A DNA stretch of 64,000 nucleotides from Elymus sibiricus (Eukaryota > Streptophyta > Magnoliopsida > Poales > Poaceae). Below, piece by piece: positions 54,006 through 64,000 of this stretch. Position 1 is the first letter of the stretch. Each line of letters begins with the position of its first letter. The stretch covers positions 435,009,830 to 435,073,829 of the forward strand of contig CM077663.1 of the NCBI GenBank assembly GCA_039707655.1. The letters are read 5' to 3'. The notes under the pieces are model-generated. The model was given only the letters and a program-made list of their open reading frames with translations, was not told the origin of the DNA and searched no databases. A program made the translations under genes and the position numbers.

Positions 54006-55515
54006 TGAAAGCACATTTGCTCCCTTGGTGGTTTTGGTAATTAAGAACAACATATAAGTCATTGAACTAATGTTTCTACCAAGTATATTTCAGGAAATGT
54101 TCAATGATAGGATTGGCAAAAGGAGATTGTGGAGATACCCCAAGTTGCAAGGAAATAGGTTGGCCAAGCTTCAAGCAAGAGGACTCTACATTTTATATTT
54201 GTGAGAAATCACTTTGAGTCCATAGGAAAGCCAATACTATTAAAAGGGGGTAAGGTTTTGTTGGAGAACATATGCTCATACGTGCATAAGAGATAGTCGC
54301 CAAAAACATCCAAAAGCTCTCCCACCAAAGTCTGTCCTAAACCAAACATTCAAAATCGGTGCAACCAACATTCCTATCCCGGTGCCACCGAGTTCCAAAC
54401 CCTAGACAGACTCAGCCAAACCCTAGCCACTTCGGTGCAACCGATTCCATACCGGTGCCACCGAGTTTGGGTTGCCAACTTTCTGTTACACAAATTCACA
54501 TTTTCGGTCCCACCGAGAATGTTGGATCGGCGTCACCGAGATTGGAAATCTGACCGTTGGTCACCTTATCGGTGCAACCGAGTTTCCTATATCAGTCTCA
54601 CCGAGATTCAAAAGTTGCCACCTTTTGGTCACTTCGGTACCACCGAGATTCACACATCGGTGTCACCGAGTTGGTCATTTTGTGTGTAACGGTTGGATTT
54701 TTGGGGATGCCTATATATACCCCTCCACCACCACCTACTCGAAAGAGAAGCACTCAAAACTATTCCATACTTGCCCATCCAGTTTTCTGAGAGAGAACCA
54801 CCTAGTCTTGTGTTGAGGTCAAGATCTTCCACTCCTACCATATGGATCTTGATTTCTAGCCTCCCCAATTTGCTTTCCACCAATCCCATCTCTTCTACCA
54901 AGCCAAATCTGTGAGAGAGTGATTGTGTGTTGAGGAGTCTATCATCTTGAAGCACAAGAGCAAGGAGTTCATCGTCATTACCGAGCCTATTACCTTTTGG
55001 AGGGTGGTGCCTCCTAGATTGGTTAGGTGTCGCTTGGGAGCCTCCTACTTCATGTTGTGGAGTGAACCAAGAAGTTTGTACGGGCAAGGAGATCGCCTAC
55101 TTCGTGAAGATCTACCCATAGTGAGGCTAGTCCTTCGTGGACGGAAGCCGTTATGGAATAGTCAAGGTTGCTACTTCGTGGACCCTTATGGGTGGAGCCC
55201 TCCGTGGACTCTCGCGACCGTTACCCTCCGTGGGTTGAAGACTCCATAAACGTGTATGTACGATAGCGCCACCTATCGGAACCACGGGAAAAATCATCGT
55301 GTCTATAACTGCGTTTGATTCTCCTACCCTATCCCTTCTATACATGCTTGTTGTTATTTTCCGCTGCTATATACTCTTAGACTTGCATTTGTAGGGTGTA
55401 CTTGACTTGCCATGAAATGCTAAAAACTGTCAACCCTAAAACTTGGCATAGGCAAAACTTTTATTTGGTCAAGTAGTCTAATCACCCCCCCTCTAGACAT
55501 ACTTTCGGTCCTACA
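54006..55515 (+). mobile_element. Solo LTR (Sirevirus type), 1510 bp
   Basis: TGAAAGCACATTTG start, TCCTACA end, TSD GACAC at 54001-54005 and 55516-55520. No internal region remains, so it results from recombination between two LTRs. TATA box CTATATATACCCC at about 54711. End string CACCCCCCCTCTAGACAT resembles the complete Sirevirus LTR in this window. It split the right TIR of the MULE. Confidence 0.92.
54355..54680. repeat. CGGTxxxACCG palindrome array in the solo LTR
   Basis: About ten short motifs of the form CGGTGCAACCGA, CGGTGCCACCGAG, CGGTCCCACCGAG, CGGTACCACCGAG and CGGTGTCACCGAG occur within 330 bp, 30 to 40 bp apart, 30-350 bp upstream of the TATA box. Each is a short inverted repeat (CGGT / ACCG). 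Position suggests an enhancer-like part of the LTR. Confidence 0.88.
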
Positions 55516-55862
55516 GACACAACTAAGGGTATAAAATCAATTTTCCCAAGTAAATAACATGCCCATCAATATTTTCTACCAAGAGATCTTTAACCATCGC
55601 AACACTAGGCTCTACTTTAATTTGTTCAGAGGGTGAAAGGACGTAGATGTCGCCTAGAGGGGGGTGAATAGGCGCTTTAAAATAATTACGGTTTAGGCTT
55701 GAACAAATGCGGAATAAAACTAACGTTTAATATGTCAAGCACAAAACCTAAAACAACTAGGCTCACCTATGTGCACCAACAACTTATGCTAAGCAAGATA
55801 GACAACTAAGTGATAGCAAGATATATAACAAGAAACAATATGGCTATCACAAAGTAAAGTGC

Positions 55863-58800
55863 TGTCACGCCCAAGATGCGATCCTATCCTTATTTTGGCA
55901 CGAGGGTCTCGACAGGGATAGAAGCGCATCTCGTCGTGTTGCAAGAATGGATATCATTACAAGTACATGTAAAGAAGAGATGAGTATATGGGGTTGGCTT
56001 ACACTCGCCACAAGCTACATCAATACAATAACATAACAAACATCATACAGAAGAACAGGGTCCGGCTACGGACGAAATCAAACGATAAAATGACATCCAT
56101 CCTTGCTATCCCAGGCTGCCGCCTGGAACCCATCCTAGATCGATGAAGAAGAAGAAGAGGAACTCCAAATCAAACAAAGCATCGCGCTCACGTCAAATCA
56201 TCGCATTACCTGTACCTGCAACTGTTGTTGTAGTAATCTGTGAGCCACAGGGACTCAGCAATCTCATTTCCAAGGGTATCATGACTATTAAAGCTTAATG
56301 GGTGAGGTATGGTTAAGTGGGGAGGCTGCAGCAAGCACTAAGCATTTATTTGAGTGGCTAACTTACGAGTACAGGAATAAAGCGGGATGATTGTCGAATA
56401 AACGGACGTGATCTAATAATGATCTCTAAGAGATCCTGAACACCTACTTACGTCAAACATAACCCCACCGTGTTCTCTCTCCGATAAGGACTCACGAGAA
56501 GAGACAGTCACGATTACGCACACAGTTGGTGTATTTTATTTGAGTTTACTTCAAGTTTGCTATGACCGGGTGTTAAACAAAGTTTCCAAGTTTGCCACAT
56601 AACCGCGGGCACGGCTTTCCGAAAGATTTAACCCTGCAGGGGTGCTCCGACTCATCCATCACAAACTAACCACACTCAGCGGGAATAACCTCGACCACAA
56701 ATCTCATGATCTTCCTAGGCAATTCCGTTGGAAAACCTCAACCTCGAGATAGCCCAAAGTATCGGAATTCCTCACACAAGACGTTCGAGAAAGGTAAAAC
56801 AAATCCAGCAAGGCCGCCCGGCGCGTCGATGAACCCGATAGGAGCCGCGTATCTCGTTCTCAGGACACGACGGATAAGCTAGTGTACAGTGGCCTGATAG
56901 ACATCACCCAAGTTGCCCTGGGTTGGCCCCGCACAGTGCTCTAGTTTGGACCAACACTCATGAGGAGCACTGGCCCGGGTTGTTGATTAAAGATCCTCGG
57001 GTTAATTACTCCCTATGCAGGTTTATTAGTTATTAGGCAAATGTAGTACCAATGTTGGGCCTTGCCAGACAAGTTTTATCCTAAAACGAAAATCAAGGGG
57101 GTCCCCATAACAACCCCGAGCATGTTAGGAGCGCTCATTTATGGAACATAACACCGGTACACAAGTAACTAGGGCGGCAAGAGTGGAACAAAACACCGAG
57201 CAAAAGGCCAAGCCTTCCACCCTTTACCAAGTGTATATGTGCATTAAATTAAATAGCAATAATATTGTGATATAGCTGGAGACAAATGCACCTGCAACTA
57301 GCAACGCTATAAGAAGGGCTGAGCAAGCGGTAACATAGCCAAACAATGTTTTGCTGGGATGTGGAAAGGTTAGAGGCTTTTCATGGCAATTTGGGAGGCT
57401 TGACATACAAGTGGTAGGAAGTGAGACAACGATAGAAACGAGACATCTAGCATGGCAATGATAGTAATGGTATCCAGGGAAATGATCATCTTGCCTGAGA
57501 TCCCGCTTGGAAGAAGAACGAGTCCATGAAGAAGACGGGCCAACGTAGTCGAACGAATCCTCACACTCCGAAGCGGTTTCGGAACTCTATCGAGAAGAAG
57601 CAAATCGGAAACAACAATCAACACACGAGAACACCACAACAAATGCATGACATGATGCGCAAACAAATATGATGCATGTCCGGTTTAAATATGCAAGGCA
57701 TGGCAATCACAACAATCAAATACTACACATTAAGTGAAGCTCAATATGCAACGAGTTGCATATTGACGAAACTCCACATTTGAATATTTAGTTCACTCTC
57801 GTTTAGGTACACAACAATATTAAATGTTGTTAAACATGGCAAAAGGTGAAGCATAAGTAAACTACACATCTAGGCAAGTTTAAATGAGGCCGGAAACAAC
57901 ATATAGCATTTCCGAAACGACCCCATATGTTAATTTCGAAATTGGTCCAGATCTGAACTAATCATGTTTTATATTTGTTAAACAGCAAAATAAAATGAAC
58001 CATGCAATTCTACACGTCATTCTAGTCGATTTACATATATAGAACGTTTGAAACGGAGCTACGGTCTAAAAGATATGACATCCGCAAGATGCATATGACA
58101 TGAATGCAAAATGCATGCAAACACCCACCACAAACATGTTAAATCATAGATGCAGCAATATATTATGAAACTACGTGAGATTCTAAGCAAGTTACATATG
58201 CAACATGTTCAAAACGGAGCTACGGTTCAACCACAATCACCAAAACAAGATTTAGTTGAAATCTGCCCAAAACAGCAACATAGCAAAATGCACGCATGAA
58301 AACAACAAGCTACAAGATTCTAAAATGCACAAGCTAAGCATGTGGCAGTAGCATATAACACCCACTTTATTTCAACTTCACATATGATACTCAAAGAGTC
58401 ATGGATCACATGGTAGGAAGCTCACAACATGGCAACAAAATATGGCAGTTTAGGACTTAGTGAAAATAACAGTTTTTAGCATAGCATATTTTCGCGGAGG
58501 CATATTGGCAGCAGTAAAACTATATTCTACAGGGCATATTATGGCATGAAAATTAACAGCATGGTAGTAGACATGATGCATTACAAATCATTACTTTATG
58601 GCAACATCAAATTATGCTCAGATTCATGGCAACCAACAACACAACATGGCATCATGAAGAAAACAGATTCTCAGACTTAGTGAAAATTAGGCTAGTCATG
58701 AGCAGCAGTTTTTTAACAGATTGACATTTTGGACAGCAGGTTTAATTATGATGCAAAACCTATTCATGCAAACTATTGGCACAACATGAAAGGTAACAAC

Positions 58801-60829
58801 ATGCTTAACAAAAGACTCCTTGGTAGCATCACCAAAAGACTCCTAGAACACTAGCAATTCACATGGCAAGACAGCAACAAAATAACAGATTTCCAGACTT
58901 AGAAATATTTTGGACCCTCAAAACAACAGATTTTTATAGCATGTTAGCAACAAGGAAACAACACCTAAACATGCATTTCTATGACAACCAAAAATACCAG
59001 GGCCTAGCACACATGTTCAAGGGCATATCTCATGTTCAAAATTATTTCATATGATGCACGGATTAAATCCCACAAAATAGACAAATGGGCATCATGGCAA
59101 AAATGACATGCACAAGAACTTCCTCCAATGACAAAACTAAATGCACAGTTAAATTATATGGATTTTTCTACCCCGAAAACATATATAATATGCATAGGTT
59201 CATGTGGAAAAATAAGTCACAATTAATTATGCAAGTTTATGGCCTAATCCCCTTTTAGCAATTATAAATACAAATTAAATGCAAATATTACAATGGACAA
59301 GTTTTTCATGCATGAAAATGCGATGCCGATAATATGAACATTTTTAATATATTGTTGGGTTAATTCCAATGCACGGGTAAATAAATATGACAATGCAAAA
59401 TGATGGCAATTATGCAAAATGATGGCAATTATGCAAAATGATGCAAAACAGCGAGCTTAGGCATTTTTAACATGGATGAAAATGACATAAAATTAATCTA
59501 CACATTTTTCTGATCATTTTACATATATAAAACATTTTAATCCGGCACACGGTTAATTATTTATGAGCATATTAAAAACATGCATTTTTTTGTAATTATA
59601 AAAATGTCCTGGTTAAAGATAAATTCGTCAACCGGTTTATAAAAAAAACAACATGGGCCGAATCTGTAGCTAACTGGGCTGAACAAGCATGAGCGCGAGA
59701 TAGCTAAACATCGCACAGGGCGGAGAATAGGGGCGGCTCACCCTTGGGCTCGGCCCGGGTCGACTCGGTGGAGAGCTGCAGCAGGCCGGGCAAGCCGCTG
59801 CTGGGCCGGCCCACGCGGGCGACAGGGGGGGCCGAGGGTGCATCGTCTTCCTCCCCGATCTCCTGCTGGATCGAGGCAGGCAGGAGTTCAACGACGGGGC
59901 GGCGCAGGGCATCTCCGGCAGGGGGCGGCGAGGACAGGCGAGGATGGGCGGATCCGGCCGGAGGCGGGTCGGAGGAGGTCCGGCGGCGATAGGCACGGCG
60001 GCGGCGAACCGGAGCTTGAGGCCATGGCCAACGGCCTCCTGCACGGGAGAGAGAGAAGAGGTGAGAGAGAGAAAAGCGAGAGGAGAGAAGAGGAGCGGCG
60101 GCGAGGATCTCCGGCCTGGGTCCGGCGGGCGGCGCGCGGCTGGACCTCGCGCGGGCTGGCGGCGGCGCTCATGCGCGGGCTGCGGTGGAGCTCGGGGCTC
60201 TGTGGTCGCCCGGACATGTCCGATTTGACCACGGACATGTCCGGTAGGTGGGGTTTTTGGGCGATTTCAGGCTCTAGATCGCGATCCGAGGGCCGAAAAT
60301 GGGCAGATGGTTGGGACTGCGGGATCTGGAGGAGGAGGGCTAGCAGGTGGGGTTTTCTAGGGGTGTGGCTGCAATTTTTACATGGGGAAACCCTAAAGAG
60401 TGAGGGGCTCTCTCTCCATGGGGGTTTAAATATGGGAGGCACTAGGGTTGGGGGTTGGACCTTGTCCGTCCGATCACGATCCGATGACCACGAACGGAGG
60501 AAGGGGTTAGGTTGGGCTAGTGGGCTGTGGAGAGGTGGTTGGGCCAAGAAGAGAGGGAGGTTGCGGCCCGTGACATGATTTGAAATACCGAAAGCGTCCG
60601 ATAATAAACCGATGCCGCGGGCGCGTGCGTGTGTGGTTGGGCTCGAAACGGACGATGACACGAACGGAGAGAACCGGCAGCTACGAACGGATGCAAGTTT
60701 TTGAAAACTAGTGACGATGCTATGCAGATGATGCGAATGATGCGATGATGAATGCAACAACCACTCGAACACACGGCGACAACGGAATAAAAGGGGAATC
60801 TTCTGGAGCGTCGGTCCCGAGCTGTTACA
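55863..60829. mobile_element. LARD-like solo LTR, 4967 bp
   Basis: Begins TGTCACGCCC, ends GCTGTTACA, TSD AGTGC at 55858-55862 and 60830-60834. No internal LTR repeat is visible, so the whole unit looks like one LTR. A length near 5 kb with TGTCACGCCC ends recalls the Sukkula/LARD group of the Triticeae (recalled, not checked). The left and middle are AT-rich with many CATGGCA strings and no gene. The right end (59690-60600) is GC-rich with open frames that I regard as noncoding leader. Two 12-bp palindromes CGGACATGTCCG lie at 60211-60222 and 60232-60243. Confidence 0.75.
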
Positions 60830-61704
60830 AGTGCATAAGTAAAGAGCTCGGGTAAGAGATAACCGAGGCACGCGGAGACGACGATGTATCCCGAAGTTCA
60901 CACCCTTGCGGATGCTAATCTCTGTTTGGAGCGGTGTGGAGGCACAATGCTCCCCAAGAAGCCACTAGGGCCACCATAATCTCCTCACGCCCTCGCACAA
61001 TGCAAGATGCCGTGATTCCACTAAGGGACCCTTGAGGGCGGTCACCGAACCCGTACAAATGGCGACCCTTGGGGCGGTCACCGGTACCCGTACACTTTGG
61101 CAACCCTTGGGGGCGGTTCACCAGTACCCGTACAAATTGCTCGGGGCAATCTCCACAACCTAATTGGAGACCCCGACGCTTGCCCGCAGCTTTACACCAC
61201 AATGATTGAGCTCCGAGGCTCCACCAAGCCGTCTAGGGCGCCAAGGCACCCAAGAGGAACAAGCTCTAGGGTGCTCAAACACCCAAGAGTAATAAGCTAC
61301 TCAACTTCTCACTTCCACGTATCACCGTGGAGAACTCAAACCTATGCACCAAATGCAATGGCAAGGGCACACGGAGTGCCCAAGTCCTTCTCACCCAAAT
61401 CCCACCAAAGCAACTAATGCTAGGGAGGAAAATGAGAGGAAGAACGAAGAAGAACACGAAGAACTCCAAGATCTAGATCCAAGGGGTTCCCCTCACTTAG
61501 AGGAGAAAGTGATTGGTGGAAATGTGGATCTAGATCTCCTCTCTCTTTTCCCTCAAGAACTAGCAAGAATCATTGGAGGGATTGAGAGTTAGCAAGCTCG
61601 AAGAAGGTCAACAATGGGGGAAGAACACGAGCTAAAGAGATAAGATGCATTGGGGAAGAAGACCCCCCTTTTATAGGTGGGGGAAAATCCAACCGTTATC
61701 TGCC

Positions 61705-62062
61705 CAGCCCGCAGTAAAGCGGTACTACCGCTTAGGCGGTACTACCACGCACAAGCCTAAAAAACACTGAGTGTTCAACGGTAGTGCCGCCGGAGCGGTA
61801 CTACCGCTGCCCCAGGAGGTACTACCGCTTAGGGTAAAATGGAAACAGAAGCAAGCACATAGGAAACCCCGCAAGCGGTAGCGGTGGCGGTAGTACGGGC
61901 GGTAGTACCGCTAGAGCGGTACTACCGTGCTACTGCCGTGAAATGCAAACCGGCAATAGAGAGCTGCACGCTCGGGGAAACTTCAAGCGGTAGTGCCACG
62001 GAAGTATGCAGCGGTAGTACCGTCAGGCGGTACTACCATGGTACCCAGCGGTACTACCGTTT
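61705..62062. repeat. GCGGTAGTACCGC palindrome array in the solo LTR
   Basis: About ten motifs of the form GCGGTACTACCGC or GCGGTAGTACCG, many perfect or nearly perfect inverted repeats, lie between 61705 and 62062 (for example 61713, 61729, 61796, 61906, 61917, 62009, 62026, 62048). In transcription sense of the LTR they are upstream of the TATA box, as in the other solo LTR. Confidence 0.9.
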
Positions 62063-63155
62063 GGGTGCTGAGAAACTGCCCAAGCACAATAGAAGGATAC
62101 AATAAAACCTGAACTGCCATAACTTCTGCAAATGAGCTCCGAATTGAGCAAACTCAAGCTTGTTGGATTCAGGACGACAAGAGCTATCCAACAGCTGTGA
62201 AACCTCTATCAATGAAGAACCGGCAAAAACTCCAACATCGAAAACATCATAGAAGATGCATAAGGACTCCGTTTTCGATGAACTTGAGCTTGTCACTTGA
62301 TAGTACGGCAATCTATCCTATAACCCAGTCTCCCAACTACCACTATGAGACCGGTAAAATAGAAAACCCTATCAAGGTCAAACCTTAGCCTTGCGCATAG
62401 TCCACTTGAGCTAGATGATGACGATCTTGACTTCCTCAAGATGGACCACCTTTCTTGATTGCGTTGGCTTGAAGAAGACTAGTTGATTGCTCCCCCATAC
62501 TCCACTATGGGTGAGCCACTCTTCGGCACATCTTCACAAGTCCATTGTCACCACAATGGACGGCAAGCTTCAAGCATGATCTCTCCGTGATGCTTCACTT
62601 GAACTTGCACACCGCAACCTTGATGACGATCACCACTTGATGTCATCCTCCATGGGTTGTATGAGATCTTCCTCTTGACGCAAACCCATGGAAATATACC
62701 TAACCCCACAACAAACTCTCACGTAGACCATGGGTTAGTACACAAAGCGTAATGGACAATGCTTACCATACCATGGGATCACTTGATCCCACTTGGTACA
62801 TCTTCTACGCTTTGTGTGTTGATCAACTTGAATCATTCATTGCCTTAATCTTGATCAACCTTGTGTCTTATCTTCTCTCTTCATAGAGATGATGTCTTGA
62901 AGGTAGACATGAATGCTCACACAATCTTCTTCTTCAAGACATGTTTGCAATAAGCTCAACTCCCACATGACCAATCTTTGGATAAACCTTGAATACCACC
63001 TTGGTCACCATATAAACTCCTTGAAACCAACAGATGGACTTCAAGAAGTACCTATGGACAAATCCTTCAAATATAACTTAAGGCAACCATTAGTCCATAG
63101 GGATTGTCATCAATTACCCAAAACCACACATGGAGAAATGTGCTCTTACAGAGGG

Positions 63156-64000
63156 CTTAGGTGGTTTCTCACCTTGCGAACCACACTTGATACCTTAGCA
63201 TGTTCCTTTATCCTAACAGGGAAAGGTGGTTTCTCAATGTAAGCAGTAGGCACAACTGGATCAACATTGTAGATGATAGTTTCTTCTTTAGCTATGACTG
63301 GTTCTTTAATTTCTTTTTTAATAGGGGGATGTTATTTAAACCACTTCTCCTTTGGGAGATCAACATGAGCAGCAAATGATTCACAAAAAGAGGCTACTAT
63401 CTCTGAGTCAAGTCCATATTTAGTGCTAAACTTGTGAAAAGCATCGGTATTCATAAAAGATTTAACACAATCAAATTCAAGCTTAATACCTGACTCATTA
63501 CCTTCGTCGAGTTCCCAATCTTCAGAGTTGCGTTTAATTCTTTCCAAGAGATACCACTTGAATTCAATAGTCTTCTTCATAAAAGAACCAGTACAAGAAG
63601 TGTCGAGCATGGATCGATCATTATAAGAAAGCCGAGCATAAATTTTTTGAATAATAACTTCTCTCGGGATATCATGATTGGGGCATGAATATAACATTGA
63701 CTTAAGCCTCCCCCAAGCTAGAGCGATACTTTCTCCTTTACGAGGCCACAAATTATATATATAATTCCGATCATGATGAACTAGATGCACAGGATAAAAC
63801 TTTTGGTGGAATTCCAATTTCAATCGAATCCAGCTCCATGATCCAATATCATCACATAGCCTATACCATTTCATTGCTTTTCCCTTAAAAGATAAAGGGA
63901 AAACCTTCTTATTAACTTCATCTCCGGATAAACCTGCAAGCTTAAATAATCCACAAATTTCATCCACGCGTATTAGGTGCATATCAAGATGTTCAGTTCC
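63156..64000 (-). pseudogene. Athila gag, partial
   Basis: Minus-strand frame entering from the right edge, with KVFPLSFKGKAMKWY, KLEFHQKFYPV and GESIALAWGRLKSML, the Athila gag core. A TAA at 63332-63334 interrupts it; the same phase then continues (KKEIKEPVIAKEET, TAYIEKPPFPVRIKEH) to the solo LTR at 63155. The missing 5' part and 5' LTR lie outside the window. Confidence 0.85.

Larger units (their letters stand above)
51518..55546. mobile_element. Mutator-like element (MULE) with two convergent gene remnants
   Basis: TIRs of about 180 bp (left 51518-51700; right 53851-54005 plus 55521-55546) start GGGATAATTAATTATGTGCC and GGAAAATTGATTTTATACCC and are then nearly identical (CCCTTAGTTGTGTCCCCCT...GCTAGCTTTTGGAC). 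A 9-10-bp TSD flanks it. Net length about 2.5 kb after removal of the solo LTR that splits its right TIR. No transposase is present. One gene starts just inside each TIR and the two point toward each other, the layout known from MuDR (mudrA/mudrB), but the products are not mudrA-like. Confidence 0.87.
55634..63150 (-). mobile_element. Solo LTR (Sirevirus type), 2545 bp net, split by another LTR
   Basis: Read on the minus strand it begins TGTAAGAGCACATTTC (63150) and ends with CACCCCCCTCTAGGCG ... CTTTCA (55634); TSD GAGGG at 55629-55633 and 63151-63155. A TATA-like CTATAAAAG on the minus strand lies at 61669-61677, upstream of a palindrome array in transcription sense. Three tandem repeats of a unit with GGGCGGTCACCG and TACCCGTACA lie at 61035-61138. 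No internal region remains. Inserted in Athila gag-protease, whose frame resumes at 63156. Confidence 0.88.
24509..64000 (-). mobile_element. Athila-lineage Gypsy retrotransposon with four nested insertions
   Basis: Minus-strand element running off the right edge. Own sequence: 3' LTR (24509-26049), noncoding and 3' ORF (26050-26982 and 41401-42860), integrase and RT (about 42870-45793), protease to RT linker and protease (45794-45885 and 50962-51507), gag to protease (55557-55633, 63156-64000). FMDDFSVYG in the RT and the large size mark the Athila lineage; Triticeae relatives such as WHAM and Sabrina come to mind, but I cannot confirm. Each interruption has its own target signature, and the Athila frame resumes on the other side. 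Its 5' LTR is outside the window, so its age cannot be estimated here. Confidence 0.85.

Noticed and set aside
51536..55529. MULE borders at CCCTTAGTTG rather than GGGATAATT
   Set aside because: No target duplication flanks the shorter borders, whereas CAAGTAAATA flanks the longer ones exactly.
59690..60901. Open frames up to 337 codons in the GC-rich end of the LARD-like LTR
   Set aside because: Low-complexity arginine/proline/serine translation, no motif, inside an LTR of a non-coding element type.
54355..62062. Regularly spaced palindromes as CRISPR arrays
   Set aside because: Plant nuclear DNA, motif length and spacing are irregular, and the arrays sit in LTR promoters.
63210..63225. 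Right end of the 2.5-kb solo LTR at TATCCTAACA (about 63220)
   Set aside because: That sequence is still in the Athila gag frame; the GAGGG duplication places the end at 63150.
1..64000. tRNA, rRNA or other structured RNA genes
   Set aside because: I found no cloverleaf-like or rRNA sequence; the only tRNA-related strings are primer binding sites of retrotransposons.

Overview
The window reads as nuclear DNA of a Triticeae grass (wheat, Aegilops, barley group). It has two intact GC-rich plant F-box genes beside a long block of nested transposons of grass type: CACTA with AGCAGTAGCG subterminal repeats, Athila-like and Tat-like Gypsy elements, Sirevirus Copia elements, a Helitron, a MULE and a Stowaway MITE with CTCCCTCCG ends. 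I cannot fix the species from sequence alone. Family names below rest on motifs and recall, not on a database search.

Bases 1-9480 are the genic island. Two minus-strand F-box paralogues (3082-4260 and 6709-7905) sit in tandem. Their 5' flanks and parts of their 3' flanks also match, so this is a segmental tandem duplication. The two copies then diverged. Copy 1 gained a Stowaway MITE, an 11-unit 69-bp minisatellite and an 18-nt poly(A) insertion with a 19-bp target duplication. Copy 2 gained a 68-bp tandem array with a three-unit higher-order pattern. A LINE RNase H remnant lies between the genes.

Bases ~9484-24508 are a CACTA element. Its TNP2-type transposase gene is split by a complete Tat-lineage Gypsy element (11266-24130, 1136-bp LTRs, 5-bp TSD GGGAA). 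That element has gag, protease and pol on the minus strand and a spliced antisense gene on the plus strand. Its gag-pol is broken by one frameshift and three in-frame TAG codons.

From ~24509 to the end of the window is one minus-strand Athila-lineage Gypsy element. Its 3' LTR is truncated where it meets the CACTA, and its 5' LTR lies beyond the window. Four insertions expand it: (1) a 14.4-kb Sirevirus with an env-like region (26983-41395, TSD TGGAT); (2) a 5.1-kb Helitron placed exactly between A and T (45886-50961); (3) a MULE with a 9-10-bp TSD (51518-55546), carrying two convergent gene remnants and itself split by a solo LTR (54006-55515, TSD GACAC); (4) a 2.5-kb Sirevirus-type solo LTR (55634-63150, TSD GAGGG), split by a 5-kb LARD-like solo LTR (55863-60829, TSD AGTGC). 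Between insertions the Athila gag, protease, RT, RNase H and integrase segments remain in order, which supports the boundaries.

The only genes likely to serve the host are the two F-box genes. The rest is mobile DNA with decayed reading frames. The most unusual structures are the two-gene convergent MULE with tandem hairpins between its genes, the antisense gene of the Tat element with a hairpin repeated in consecutive introns, and the palindrome arrays in two unrelated Sirevirus LTRs.
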